From Xanthoparmelia taractica (taxonomy: Eukaryota; Ascomycota; Lecanoromycetes; Lecanorales; Parmeliaceae), in contig JANQBS010000005.1 in the NCBI GenBank assembly GCA_033085395.1, positions 62,001-126,000 on the forward strand: DNA of 64,000 nt. The letters are read 5' to 3'. The position numbers were made by a program, and so were the translations under genes. Below, in pieces: positions 1 through 11,389 of this stretch. Below the pieces are notes generated by a model, which saw nothing but the letters and a program-made list of their open reading frames with translations, was not told where the DNA came from and did no database searches. Each line of letters starts with the position of its first letter. Positions within the stretch are counted from its first letter, which is position 1.

Positions 1-1755
1 GGCGGGTTCTTTGAGACACCACTAATCACGCTGTCGGAGGGCATTGATAGTCTTGGCCTGAAAACTGAGGGCGAGAGGGAAGAGTTCTTAAGGTTTGCAT
101 ATTAAGAGATTAATCAATGCGTTGTGCGCTGACCATCGTCAGCGAGCTGGACGAAGTTGCAGAAGATTTTCCCGAAGAATTTTTCAGTGTGAAAGTACTT
201 CCTGAGCTTCTCAAATCTGTGGAATTTGGAGGTGGGGGACCCAAAGTCTTTGCATCTGTGATGAAATTAGGGAAAAAGCTCTCTGACGAAGAGTGGGAGT
301 TAAAGATTACTCCTGTTATTGTCAGACTGTTTTCAAACCCCGACCGAGCAATACGAGTCTGTTTGCTTGACTGTCTTCCCAGTATGATCGATCACCTATC
401 TCAAAAGGTTGTCAATGACAGAATCTTCCCACAGATGGTATCATTCCACGCGCCAGCATGTACTGATTCATACTAAAGCAAATAGGTCACGGGCTTCACA
501 GACGTAGCACCACTGGTTCGCGAACAGACGGTCAAGGCCGTCCTGACGATTATTACCAAGCTTTCGGATCGTGCTATCAACGGAGATTTACTTAAGCAGC
601 TTGCTAAAACATCCAATGATGAGCAGCCAGGAATACGTACGAATACTACCATCTGTCTCGGGAAGATAGCACGCAACCTGGGTACAAGTGTACGCACACC
701 AAATTTGCTCACTAGCTCTTACACCACTGACTCAGCTTCAGACGAGACAAAAGGTTCTGGTGTCAGCCTTTTCACGTTCACTGAGAGACCCTTTCGTACA
801 CGCACGCAATGCAGCCCTGCTTGCGCTCGCGGCAACTTCAGATCTGTTCTCTGATGATGATTGTGCTAGCAAGATTCTGCCTGCTCTGTGCCCCTCGTTG
901 GTGGATAAAGAGAAGTATGATAACTCATGTGTGGAATAGACTGTCTAATTGCTGATATTTACCAGACTGGTTCGTGATCAAGCAAATAAATGCTTTGACA
1001 TTTACCTCCAGCGTATACGCAAATATGGAAACTCACTTCCGGATACAGTCTTGCCACCTGCTGCTGTTGTGGTGGCTAATGATATTGTGCCACGTATGGG
1101 CACGCCACATAATGACACGCCGGGATGGGCTGGTTGGGCAATCTCGTCTTTCACGAACAAATTGGCCACCGCGAGTGGCGATATGCAGTCCAAAGCTGCG
1201 AAACCTCAGCTGGGCAAGAGTGACAGATCGTTGTCCTCTCCCCCAGTGGCAGATTCTTCTCGTCATCCCATTCCAGCGTCAGCATCCACCCTTCATCGTC
1301 ATGCTGTCACTGGCATATCCACCCCTGCTCGAGTACCGACGCCCACTGAGCAGAATTCCAAGAATTCCTTCGAAATTGACGAAGACATTGACGAGGCTTG
1401 GGGTGAACTGGCTGAAGATACCTCCTTCGCCGCTCCGACGACGGAAGCTAAATCAAATCCGGCTCCCCTAATCAGCTTTGACGATGGCGGCGAGCCAGAC
1501 TTTGAAGGATGGTTGAAAGCGCAAGCACAGGCTAAGTCTAAAACACCTCTGCCTAAGGGATTGGCCAAACCCTCTGCAAACGTTGGCAATGGCAGGCAAG
1601 CCGTTACAAGGACTACTACTACTGGAAGCGTGGGAGCGGGAGCCGGCGCGAAGAAACTGGCGGGTACCGTCGCCAAGTCCAAGTCTGCGACCACCAAAGC
1701 CATCGACACGAAGCCGAAACAAGCGGACGATGATTGGGGCGATGCATGGGACTAA
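1..1755 (+). CDS. CEX1: SCY1-like (NTKL/Cex1) HEAT-repeat protein, 3' part
   Basis: This is the C-terminal part of a SCY1-like pseudokinase; the kinase-like domain lies left of the window. I join exons 1-92, 143-437, 486-689, 742-914 and 966-1755, which keep phase and give 517 residues. The first ~250 residues are HEAT-like helices, with family-typical stretches such as KVLPELLKSVEFGGGGPK, GIRTNTTICLGKIARNL and LRDPFVHARNAALLAL. The rest is low-complexity and acidic and ends in DDDWGDAWD. In yeast and animals these proteins act in COPI/Golgi traffic and in tRNA export (Cex1). Trp-based acidic motifs of this kind bind the delta-COP mu-homology domain in related proteins, so a COPI link is inferred for the tail. 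The gene converges on LST8, with 325 nt between the stop codons. Family assignment is firm; the symbol follows the yeast orthologue. Confidence 0.88.
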
Positions 1756-2080
1756 TCTTGTAGCCTGGGATGCTTTGTGGACATCCCTCACCCATAAGCA
1801 TGGTCTTGGGAGAAAGGCGTTGGTAGCAATGTCCTCTTTTGGAGAATGAATGCATTGATGAGATACCCGGGGCGTGGAAGAATCAGTGTATCTGAAAGAG
1901 TGCGACGACGCTCATAGGCATGCAAGCATGAGCTGTGCCCCCAATTGTAATGATCGCAATCAACTCTGACACTCATATCGTAGTTCATGAGAAGAACTAT
2001 TGGTTGATATTGGAACCCCAGCGCCATCGCTAACATAGGAACGTCGCACCCGATGAAGCTCGTGATTGATCACTTTTGTC

Positions 2081-3184
2081 TCATCTCTCAGAGTAATCGT
2101 TCAGTGCGACACAGACGGCCCCTCTGTGATGTCCATTGTACTGCCTGATGACGGCCTGTGTTCCCAGCTCCCATAATCTGGCATAATGATCGCTGCTCGC
2201 AGTCACGAGATAGGCACTATCAGCACTGAATGCGCAATCCCACACCCATCTCTGATGACTCTCCAGACTCGATTCTAATGGGAACGCGCCCACATTGCGC
2301 TCGGTTGGGAGGTTCTCGTTGCCCTTGACATTGTGTGGAGCTGTTGGGTCGACGGACCAAATGCGCGCATTGTGATCGGCGCTGCATGTTGCGAGATGAC
2401 GGACGTCTGGAGAGAGGAGAACTCGAGTCACATAGGCGGTGTGAGCCTGAAAAGACGTAACCGGTAACAAAGAGGTGATGTCGCGGTTTTGGAGCATACG
2501 CCAGACGTAGATGTTGCCCTTGAAAAGAAAAGGTGGGTTAGCGAGGACTTACATAGCAGCCGACTGGGGCGCGTACCGAGTTGTTGCCTGCGCATAGTAA
2601 AGTCCCATCACTGGCTACCGTAACACTCGACACAGAGACATCTTCCTCGGGAACCAGCTGGTGGGTGCATTTATTTTCCCCTAAATCCCAGATTCTGACA
2701 TTGCCCCCTCGATCGCAAGCTATTACCTCGCCTTGGTTTGGGTGGATCACCACGTCATTGACAGGAATACCGTGATCATAGCTTCGCTGAATGCTCCCAT
2801 CTTTTGTTTGCCACACCTTTACCCATCCATCTTCAGAGCAAGTCACCATCCATTTGCTCTCACAGTGAAAGGTGACACCGGTTACATTCCCTGTGTGCCC
2901 GGCAAAGGTCATGACAGGGCTCGGATTAGATGAGCGAATATCGAACAGCTTGACTTTCTGATGGCCTGCCGCAGCAAGATACCGTTTGTCTGGAGATATA
3001 CAGAGGCGATTGACTTGCGATTCGGGATGCTGTATTGTACGATGGCATATTCCAGAAAGTGCTTCCCAGAAACGTATTGTGTGGTCATAACCAGCTGGAA
3101 GAATTGATAACGCTTAGAACTTGCGCCACGAAGTCTGTAGAGCTCGTGGAATGGTACCTTACCTGTGCAAAGAATTACACTCAT
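2081..3184 (-). CDS. LST8: LST8, WD40 subunit of TOR complexes 1 and 2
   Basis: Exons are 3184-3163, 3094-2577 and 2518-2081 on the minus strand. They join in phase to 325 residues starting MSVILCTAGYDHTIRFWEAL. The protein is a run of WD40 repeats filling its whole length, with the LST8-typical stretches GIPVNDVVIHPNQGE and SADHNARIWSV and a C-terminal HHRGAVCVALND. LST8 (S. pombe Pop3/Wat1, human mLST8) binds the TOR kinase domain and stabilises TORC1 and TORC2, so it acts in nutrient signalling on vacuolar and plasma membranes. The first exon is only 22 nt, which is why an open-frame search misses the start. The upstream neighbour on the plus strand is divergent, with 544 nt between the two starts. 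Assignment is firm. Confidence 0.95.
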
Positions 3185-3728
3185 GGCCTTGGTTTCACTT
3201 ATGGTCTCTTTGGTTGAATAGACACATGCAGCCTCGAAGCTTTGGATTCAGCGATCTAGCAGAGTTTTGAAGGCACAGTCACTCGTTTCTCACACACTTG
3301 AGGATGCAATGATCAAGCGCTTGGATGATCTTGGAAAGCTTGCATCAATATTCAATGAGCACTCATCAGGATGTGATCAGCCCGCTGTTTCTCAATCTCA
3401 AGACATACTCTGTATGCTTGGGCGTCACCTCTCAAATTCGAGTCACTCGGGGTATGAGAGGAACGGGAATCAAAGTGGTCAGCTTTAGACCACTTTTACC
3501 TTGGGGAATGGGGAGCACGGATATTGAGCCTAAATTTTGTCATTTCGCCCACCAGCGCTTATCGCGGCGTCGCGGTAGTAAATATGACTTCCAACTCTAC
3601 AGATTCCATAGTGTTTCGCTATCATCACTAAGTGTTGTAGATTCTGTTTCAACAACGAGCCTTAAATTCAAGACCCTACGTCTGGAGTAGTCTTGTTTGA
3701 GTCTTCCGCGAAACTGGTCCCCGAAGAC
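3185..3728. promoter_or_regulatory. Divergent intergenic region, LST8 and the 1243-aa gene
   Basis: The two start codons face away from each other across 544 nt, so this stretch must hold both promoters and both 5' leaders. I see no recognisable upstream gene or repeat in it. Confidence 0.5.
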
Positions 3729-6700
3729 ATGGCTCCCTCATCGCTCAAGAAGATGAGTGAGGTTCGAAGGATGAAAGAAGGTAATTATGCTTCGTTAGAG
3801 CAAACACCGTGGGGTACCTTTACAAATAGCGATCTGGGGCTTACACTTCTCCCCGGATCACAGATTCAGAGAAAGGATGAGAAGAGATCAAGGACTGCTA
3901 CCGAGAGCAGTCCGAAAAAAGCAGGAAGCGAATATGTTAAAAGATCGGGATTAGAGATACCCTCCGAGACTGAGATTCGAGCGAAGTATCCAACCCAGAG
4001 AACAACGTTCCCTAACGAGGCTAAGAATCCTAGCAGCTCACTAAATCTCGATTCGAAATCAGCAAAAGTTACACCTGTGACGACTCAGATAAGCCGAGAA
4101 CCGCCTTCTTCTCAGACTTTGATTGTAAAGGATTACAGTGGTGTGCTGCCGTACAACGTTAAGCCTGCCATTGCAGCTCCGTATAATGAGCAGCAAGTGG
4201 GCATCGGTAAGAATACAAATGCTAAAAGCTGTCAACATGGGGACTATACTCCTCGCGCCATGAAACGGAGGAAGCTTGGAAGTCGCGCACACAATGAAGT
4301 TCGAAGTTTGGAAGTAAGCATTGGGGAAGAAGCGGCATATGAAACCCACTATAACGGGTTTCACGTGCATTACAATCAAGATCTGTCCGAAAGCAATGCT
4401 ATTCACTCAGGAGAAGGAAAGGAGTCAGTTGCGAAACCCGGACTTCCTTTTAGCGGGACTGGAGGACGCTCCGGCTCTAGCAAACCAGAGTCACATGGCC
4501 AAACAACACGTAGCCCAGACATTGCTCCTACCCCCGTCCATCAGAGCACGATTCCGGGATCTGAAGACACAGTTTTGCATAGAAACTCTTCCGCAATAGT
4601 TGCTTTCGCCTCAGGGTTAGCAGTGAAACATCACCACTCTAATCTGGAGAAGCTGACAGTGTACCATCAACCTCCAAATGTTTCGAAAGCCTGCACGCAA
4701 TATTGGAAAGAATCATGCCTCTTGCGTGATACTCCAACGAACGTTCGAGAGCAAGTGTTGAAGCCTAGAAAGGGAGTGAACAGGTCTTGGACCAGTCACT
4801 TTCCAGCTAAAGCGAAATTTCCTTGCCGCGCTAACCTACCCGCCCCTTCTTTGCTAGCAGCTCCATTTACACCTAGCGAAGACTATCAACACCCACACTT
4901 GATCAACGCTCCACTAAACTTTACGAATCTTCATGCCTACACGAGCTTCTTGAGGCCATCTCCTCCAACTTCATTACCCAAGTATTCTGGTGTGTTCAAA
5001 TCTTTCCCTTATCCGTTAGACATTTGCGCTTTAGAGGATCTTTTTCTCTCTGCACATGCTGGTAATCAGCGCCAGTCGACTCGAACACGCTCTGCTTCAA
5101 TGCCAAATCTCTGGTCAACGCGAGCATCAACGAACATGGATTTCTCCAGCAACTTTGGGCCTGCCTCAATACCAACACCTCCTCGTGAAAAGCCAAGCTC
5201 TCCAGCATTTCTTCCGTACTCAAGCTCGCTCTCGCAGTATGACACTTCTCCGCTCCGCCAACATCTCCTTAGCCCTTCGCGCGATTGTGTCGACACGTCT
5301 TCCAATGCTGATACCTCCTCCCCGCAACTTTGGGAACCCAAACCGAATATCCAGCATCAACACGAAATCAGCGTCTCCCATGGACAAAATACAGCTCTCG
5401 CATCTAACCTTCATCCTCGCCAAATCCTGGTGCAACCCTTCAATTCTCAGGATATGAGCGGCCCGTCCATGTCGGAGTATGGCGTAATGGCTGCCGAGGG
5501 ATTGCAGTATGGTCGTCGACGCTTGGAAGTGAAACCGAGTTATAGTCATGAGGAGGTTAAGTCCCTCATGTGCCACTTCATTAAGCAGGCGCAAGAACTC
5601 AAAGCAGAGAATCAAAACCTGCAGTCCTCAAACGTCGCCATGAAAAAGGGCATTGAGAGCCTTCGGCACGAAAAGTCAAACATGATCAAACAGATTCAGC
5701 GCTACGAGCGTACTGCAGCCCAGAAGGATCGACAAATTAAGGCCATGCAGCAAAAAGGGGTTTCGCTGCAGCAGCAGTACAAGCAAATCTGGGACGATCA
5801 TCACCGACTTATTGAGACATCACGGAAGCAAAATGGCACTGGTAACCCAAGTGCAATAGCTCAGAGAATCCGGCGGAATTATACTTCCAACACGACTGGC
5901 GCTACCAGCCAAGGCAACCAGCCCAGCGCAAACCCGTCTCCAGAGTTTTCTGCCAGTCGTGCACAGCTATCAAATTTGAGACTCGAGTTCGAACAGACAC
6001 CTACAGGTCTCCAGGAATTTGTTCAGCCATTATGTATTCCAGGCTCGTCAGAGGCAGATGTAACAGACGCCTCAAGCCAGTCCTTGCGCCAGCATGGATA
6101 CGCTGGCGCAAACCATAATGTCCCAAACTCGTTTCAGACAGTGTCAATTCATGCCAATACAGAGGCAAATATAGCCAAAGCTTCGAGCCGGTCTTCCGTG
6201 CAACCAAGCTTCCCTGCCTTGAACCACAACAGCGCATGTTCCCCGCACGATCGATCCTCCCGATGGGTACAATCAAATCGACCATTTGAAGCCACCGATG
6301 GAACCGTGACCATCGATGTCCGGAGTCATAGCCGTCATATGAGACAGGTACCAACGGAACGCGTGACCATCGATCTCACAGATGAGTCTGAACCACCCTC
6401 ATCTTCAGCCTCACAGGACACATCGGTACTCCAGACGCTTCAATCATCTGTTCAGTGTGGAGATTCGTCCATAAGCCTTCTACCGGGCCGTTACTCCCCG
6501 GCTCAATATCCAGCAAGGTGTTTTGAATCAAGCCGATATCCGTCAGGTCCGTTAACACAGAATCAAAATTCCCATAGTCAACAACTACCGAGCCTAGACT
6601 CACATAGCACGGACCTCGAAGCTATGAAAATCCAGAGAGAAGCTTTATTTCGCATGGCTGGGAAGCCACTTTCCTGGCTCCAAGGAGAAAATCCTTTCAG

Positions 6701-7460
6701 AAAAGGAACAAAGACTGAACAGGGGAATGGGCTGCCAAATTCGAGACCAACATCACAGGGAAACGCAGAGGAATCTATGAGCTTTGCAGGATCGCCGGAA
6801 GCGGGTAATATAGCGCCCCTACCGCAGACTGCAACTGACCGGGAAACTAAGAAGGAAGCTCTCAAAAAGACGAAGGCGGTCCTGACCGCCGAAGATAAAA
6901 AAAAGAGGGCGAAGGTATACAGGAAGACCGCTGCGGATAAGAAGCGGCGGCAGAAGGAAGTTGCAGAGCAATTGCTCCACGGCAAAAATATGTCGAACGA
7001 TGCCATGCGTGCTCAAAAGCAAGACAGAAGAGTTACCAAGGGAGAGAAGCGCCAGGAGCAGGCTCGGAAGCCATCGGAAGGCGTCGGACCACGGGAGCCC
7101 CAAAAGACACTGGATGGCCGACTGTATCAAGACGACGCTAGCGTCCAACAAGCCGTGGAACGAGGAAGCATGAAACAAGCGGCATCGGGTGATCATGATT
7201 CGCTTTTTGGAGACGACGAAGACAGCCTAATGGAGATTGAGGATTTAGAGGCTTCATCAGAGGTTGATAATGCCACGCATGAAGGCGATGCGGCCATGGA
7301 GGATGGCGTGGATTCTGCGTATGTGGCGGAACTTGAAGCTCTACTCTCAGCGGATGGAGATGCTGGAACAACGACAGGTTTCGAGCAGAACGATACGCTC
7401 GAGGGTGACGATGGACATCATGATTGTCCCTGCGGGAGTGAGGAGAGTGAAGAAGAATAG
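3729..7460 (+). CDS. Unrecognised 1243-aa coiled-coil protein with a SUMO-interaction-like motif
   Basis: This is one intronless frame. I use the ATG at 3729 (context gaagacATGG) because the frame upstream of it contains only a TTG. I do not recognise a family. Residues 1-600 are Ser/Pro-rich and probably disordered. About residues 608-690 form a clear coiled coil with heptad Leu/Ile/Met. Around residue 859 is VTIDVRS and around residue 878 is VTIDLTDES, the second matching a classic SUMO-interacting motif followed by acidic residues. Residues ~1035-1120 are Lys/Arg-rich and nuclear-localisation-like. The last ~65 residues are acidic and end in Glu. The arrangement suggests a nuclear scaffold, but this is inference. 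It is convergent with the PLC-like gene downstream. Confidence 0.75.
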   Translation: MAPSSLKKMSEVRRMKEGNYASLEQTPWGTFTNSDLGLTLLPGSQIQRKDEKRSRTATESSPKKAGSEYVKRSGLEIPSETEIRAKYPTQRTTFPNEAKNPSSSLNLDSKSAKVTPVTTQISREPPSSQTLIVKDYSGVLPYNVKPAIAAPYNEQQVGIGKNTNAKSCQHGDYTPRAMKRRKLGSRAHNEVRSLEVSIGEEAAYETHYNGFHVHYNQDLSESNAIHSGEGKESVAKPGLPFSGTGGRSGSSKPESHGQTTRSPDIAPTPVHQSTIPGSEDTVLHRNSSAIVAFASGLAVKHHHSNLEKLTVYHQPPNVSKACTQYWKESCLLRDTPTNVREQVLKPRKGVNRSWTSHFPAKAKFPCRANLPAPSLLAAPFTPSEDYQHPHLINAPLNFTNLHAYTSFLRPSPPTSLPKYSGVFKSFPYPLDICALEDLFLSAHAGNQRQSTRTRSASMPNLWSTRASTNMDFSSNFGPASIPTPPREKPSSPAFLPYSSSLSQYDTSPLRQHLLSPSRDCVDTSSNADTSSPQLWEPKPNIQHQHEISVSHGQNTALASNLHPRQILVQPFNSQDMSGPSMSEYGVMAAEGLQYGRRRLEVKPSYSHEEVKSLMCHFIKQAQELKAENQNLQSSNVAMKKGIESLRHEKSNMIKQIQRYERTAAQKDRQIKAMQQKGVSLQQQYKQIWDDHHRLIETSRKQNGTGNPSAIAQRIRRNYTSNTTGATSQGNQPSANPSPEFSASRAQLSNLRLEFEQTPTGLQEFVQPLCIPGSSEADVTDASSQSLRQHGYAGANHNVPNSFQTVSIHANTEANIAKASSRSSVQPSFPALNHNSACSPHDRSSRWVQSNRPFEATDGTVTIDVRSHSRHMRQVPTERVTIDLTDESEPPSSSASQDTSVLQTLQSSVQCGDSSISLLPGRYSPAQYPARCFESSRYPSGPLTQNQNSHSQQLPSLDSHSTDLEAMKIQREALFRMAGKPLSWLQGENPFRKGTKTEQGNGLPNSRPTSQGNAEESMSFAGSPEAGNIAPLPQTATDRETKKEALKKTKAVLTAEDKKKRAKVYRKTAADKKRRQKEVAEQLLHGKNMSNDAMRAQKQDRRVTKGEKRQEQARKPSEGVGPREPQKTLDGRLYQDDASVQQAVERGSMKQAASGDHDSLFGDDEDSLMEIEDLEASSEVDNATHEGDAAMEDGVDSAYVAELEALLSADGDAGTTTGFEQNDTLEGDDGHHDCPCGSEESEEE

Positions 7461-8135
7461 GTGGTGAAAGGAGCGTTGTGGCTTGTTCGAGCACTTTGGA
7501 GGCGTTGACTATCCTGACGGTTGCAGATGGCATTTGTCTACGGTGGCCGTGCCTAGGCGCTGAGCTGAAGGGTAAGGAGGAGCGAGGATGAGAATCTGCG
7601 GCATGTGGTGCTTATGTGGTTATGGAGAAAGAGCCATGGCGGTTCGCCTCGAATTATGAAAGCTTTGTACGTGGGGAGAGGGGTGGCGTTGGAAGATACC
7701 CAGCGTAGCCATTAGCTACTACAATGCAAGAGATTATCAAGGAAGATTTCATTAGCTTCCGTGAAGTGACTTTGTCAGTGTGCTCTACAGTGAAGACTAA
7801 GTAGATATCACCCTTGGTCCACGGAGATCACAAATGACTCCGTTCAGGGCTCCCTGTTTTCGTTCTCAGACTGATGATATGCTGTACGACTGCGTGTGGT
7901 GCAGCTTCACAGAATAACCCGAGGCTTGTGCAAATCAAAGCATCATCGAATAATTATAGTAGTTGATGCCTTAGATTTCCAACTTGGTGAACCTGATATG
8001 TGCCGAGCAGTCACTTCATTCTGACTGCACGTCAACCTCCATGTATAATTAGAATGTAAATGCCTATTCCTCCGAAATTCCTACACGAAACCTAGGTGAA
8101 CGCCGTGCGCACCCCAAGGCAGATTTGTCGGACAA
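7461..8135. other. Intergenic, convergent 3' ends
   Basis: This stretch lies between the stops of the 1243-aa gene and the PLC-like gene. It presumably contains both 3' UTRs. I found no convincing ORF, repeat or RNA gene. Confidence 0.5.
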
Positions 8136-10074
8136 CTAGTATGACACTAGCAACGCAAGAACTCCCAAACTAGCCATCGATATCAGTAACGAACTACTCG
8201 TTCGCAAAGAGTACGCTGTGGACTCTACCAGCCCACAGCATGCGCGGTTGTAGGTGACATTGTTATGCTGAGCGGCGACTTGGAAGACGGAGCCAGGCGA
8301 AGAGCCTCGGTTATAGTAATCCACCAAGAGGAAATTGGGAGAGTTGGGCCATGCCGCTACGACAAGAATTAGCAACGCATCTTCGCGACCCCAGAATGTT
8401 CCAATCTAGCTTACCAGCGCAGTCATCTAACACATTTTGGAGTCAGCAATTCCATTTGCACATAGTGATTCGAGTAAAAGGAGGTCTCTTGGGAAGAAGT
8501 AAAATGAGTGTGGTGAAAAGAGTAATGTGCTTCAAGAAGCAGTCGCAAAGGGGATGTACTATATGTACACCCCTTTTTGATAGAGTGACGCCTCCCCTTA
8601 TATCGGGTGCTGTCTTCAGGCCGAGTACCTCAAAGCTCGTAAATCTTACTAAGTATAGAGTGCGTCACTCGTGAATAGTACCCTCGTTCCCTTCGGAGGG
8701 CCCCTCTTGTACACACTCAGTCCTCCACTCTTTCCGTGCATTAAATCTCAAACAAACTAGCTCCCCGCGCGCGAAGGGTAAAGTTGATTGTGTGAAGGGG
8801 GTTGGTCATGAATGGGGAAGGGGTGTACGTGTACCAGATCCCTTTTAAAGAGGCCGAGAGAGCGGAAATTTTCCTTACTAGCCATTAGACCAAGGCTTCC
8901 AGTCCCGTTAACTGCATTCGTCTGATTGATTAGAGCCGTAGTTGGCACCAAAAGGCTCGTCCCTGCGAGAGAAATCTCGGTATTGAGGTTGTGGTTTGCA
9001 ATGTACATCATATTCCCCGCGGCTTGACGACTCAAGTTAGGCGGCCTTTGTTGTGTGCAAGGGAAACTCCGGTTGGTGGGACTGAAAGGAGTTTCTGCAT
9101 TGACTTAATATATAGAGCGACGACATGACGTAGGAAGTGTGAGTTGAGCTAGTTTGCTTACCCCAGACCTGACTAAATTCATCCAAGATGTACGGTACTT
9201 GACTCTGATTGGCGTTGTAGTCCATGAACATGACGGCTCGTTGCCCTTTTAAGATCATCTCTGACAGCGTAGGCCAGGCAGATATATTCATTGGGATTTC
9301 AGGCGGAACATAAGCGTAGTTGGAAAGCCCGGAGTTTACAATCGGTGTACTATAATTCCCAACGCCAACGAAGTCGGCGTTGCCTAGCAGGATAGTGACC
9401 ACATCATAGGGATGAGTCCTGATCCAACCGGTTATAGTGGTGAGGTAGGATTGGACGGTACCAACGTTGAGAAGATTGCAGGAAGAGTGGCAGCAAGACA
9501 GGGTACTCGTGGTAGCATTGTAATGCGTCTGGACTTGGAGCATTCTTATGCCGTCATTGAGCTGATCAATGACTCCTAGCTCTTGGTTGGAGGCTGCATT
9601 GTTGGGCACGGCGAAAGGGCTGTTATGGGCAGCAACGTATGTGATGTTGCTGTATTTTCGACTGCAGAACTCGGGATAGTTGTTGCATGCCTGCGTATTG
9701 GTTGGAAGAGCTGAGGAAGATGTTTGGCTGGCGGTGGAGTTGCCGGTCATCGTACCATTAGAAGCCGTTGAAGATGATCGCACGGAGCCTTGTAAGAAAG
9801 TCAGGCTGGTTGAGGTTGTGGGCTCCGTGGTTGAGGGGGAGGCTGAAGCGTTGGCCACGGCCATGGTAGTTTGGAAAATGCCAGTAGTGCCATTGAGGGT
9901 CGAGGTGGTATTGTAGGAAAGGTAGGAAACGTCGGAGCCGGTAGGGAAGAGATCCCCTCCCAAGTTGGATATACTGGTGCCTGATGCAACGGAGGCTGAG
10001 GGTGGGATATCCGATGCCACCTGGGCACGGGCCTCAATGGCAAGCAGTAGGATGGGGGGGAGAAGAAAGAACAT
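8136..10074 (-). CDS. Secreted, probably GPI-anchored PI-PLC-X-like phosphodiesterase
   Basis: I join 10074-9162, 9094-8879, 8426-8415 and 8356-8136 to 453 residues. Residues 1-17 are a signal peptide (MFFLLPPILLLAIEARA), followed by a Ser/Thr-rich linker to about residue 125. From about residue 130 comes a TIM-barrel PLC-like domain with YVAAHNSPF (His150 as the first catalytic histidine), LNDGIRMLQVQTHYN and WPNSPNFLLVDYYN. The C-terminus has a Ser-rich site and a hydrophobic tail (LLISMASLGVLALLVSY), typical of GPI attachment. Joining through a 12-nt exon is the only way I found to connect GSLGLMA to the conserved PNFLLVDYYN block in phase. Homologues are common in Pezizomycotina; their substrate is not established and some lack calcium-binding residues. 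Intron 2 (452 nt) is unusually long. Confidence 0.85.
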
Positions 10075-10565
10075 TATGATGTTGGTTCTACAGAAGAGGG
10101 GGGAAAGGGAAGAGAACGGAGGTTAGGGATAGAGGATTGAACAGAACAAAGGCTGGGTTCGACAGATGTCAAGCCATGGAGCACTCGGCTTGGCCCTTGG
10201 TCTTTAGAGCTGGAGGGACGAGACAGGCATCCTTGGTACCAATGCAATGCCAGGATGCCAAGTATGAGTGTATATGCACAAACGTAGGATATGCAAGAAA
10301 TGTAGAGGACTTTATATATCCAAAAATGTAAGAAGCTATTATTGAAGGAGCGGGAAAGATGAAGATTGAATGAACAAGACAAGATGGGGGGTTTTTTTTT
10401 ATTTTTTTTTATAAAGAATATTGCCTGTCAATTTGATTTTACCATGATCTACGTATCTGTTGAGGTTTTGATTTTTTGTTACGAAGTACTTTTCTCGTTT
10501 CAATTTCTTGCTAGCTATGATTAGTTTGTAAAAACTCTGTTAAGGAATTAAAAAGCAGCAGAATG

Positions 10566-10610
10566 ACATAATAATAATAATAGTAATAATAAAAATAAGT
10601 AATAATAATG
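10566..10610. repeat. Imperfect (TAA)n microsatellite
   Basis: Read directly: mostly uninterrupted taa/ata units with a few substitutions, in the intergenic region upstream of the PLC-like gene. Confidence 0.85.
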
Positions 10611-10774
10611 GGGGATGATGATTGCTCCTGGGGCATGCCCATGCCAAGGCCTCGGCTGAAGATCTCGGATAGCGCCCGGCCTAGAAGTGCGGAGTTGAAC
10701 ACAAATTGGGTTTACTTTGGGGATCAATACCCCCCTACTAGGCGCCCATAGAACCTTCGATCTATCCGCTCCCA

Positions 10775-10989
10775 GGGAATAATCTCTGGGGTCCCCTTCC
10801 GAAAAATGAGGTTAGAATAGGGCTACCACTACGGAGGTCTGCGTCAAAAGTCCTGGACAGCGCTAGTGCTAGCCCTAACCCTATTATCGGAAGAGGGCCC
10901 CAAGATATCAGAATTTCCCCAATAGGGCGTTATCCGCAGCTTGGCACAGAAGTCTGGGCGTCCACGACTTTTGACGCAGACCTCCGTAG
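10775..10989. repeat. MITE-like inverted-repeat element
   Basis: The 24 bases at 10829-10852 recur exactly in inverted orientation at 10966-10989. The match extends five more bases inward with one mismatch. A second, imperfect inverted pair (about 10775-10824 and 10871-10920, sharing the ggcccc/cttccga core) overlaps the first. No transposase frame is present. The size and nesting fit a small non-autonomous DNA transposon, or two overlapping copies. I could not identify a clean target-site duplication. Confidence 0.6.
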
Positions 10990-11389
10990 CGCTGGTCTAG
11001 TCAAACGTTTTGCGTACGAAGTACATAACGTATTTCGTCAACCACCATAAAATCAAAACAACCAACCAATACAACAAAATAGATGGAAACAAACAGACAG
11101 TCTACCAGTCAACCCGAGGAAACATGGTCTCGGAAACTCGAATAGCTTCATCCTACCCATGACTCCAATATCAATCATGCATACCATCCTCTCATCTTTC
11201 AATTGGCAAAAAAGACAACCAGTTCAATAGGACCGACTGACTTCTCTGCACCATCTTCACCTATTCTTTCCTATACCTACGCGCTTTCTCTCGCACACTT
11301 GCTTGAATCCTGAGAGTACCCATACATTCTTCTGTCGTTCAGCTCACTTCCCCATTTCTTCTCCTCTCCTCTCTACCATCTAACCCACA

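Larger units (their letters stand above)
10075..11389. other. Divergent intergenic region with AT-rich and inverted repeats
   Basis: This is 1.3 kb between divergent genes. It holds T-rich tracts (10388-10411), a TAA-type microsatellite (about 10566-10610), and the inverted-repeat element at 10775-10989. A pyrimidine-rich leader (about 11340-11389) precedes the SUR7-family start. No gene is seen. Confidence 0.6.

Noticed and set aside
3693..3728. Longer start of the 1243-aa protein
   Set aside because: The upstream initiator would be TTG; fungal nuclear genes start at ATG, and the ATG at 3729 has a good context.
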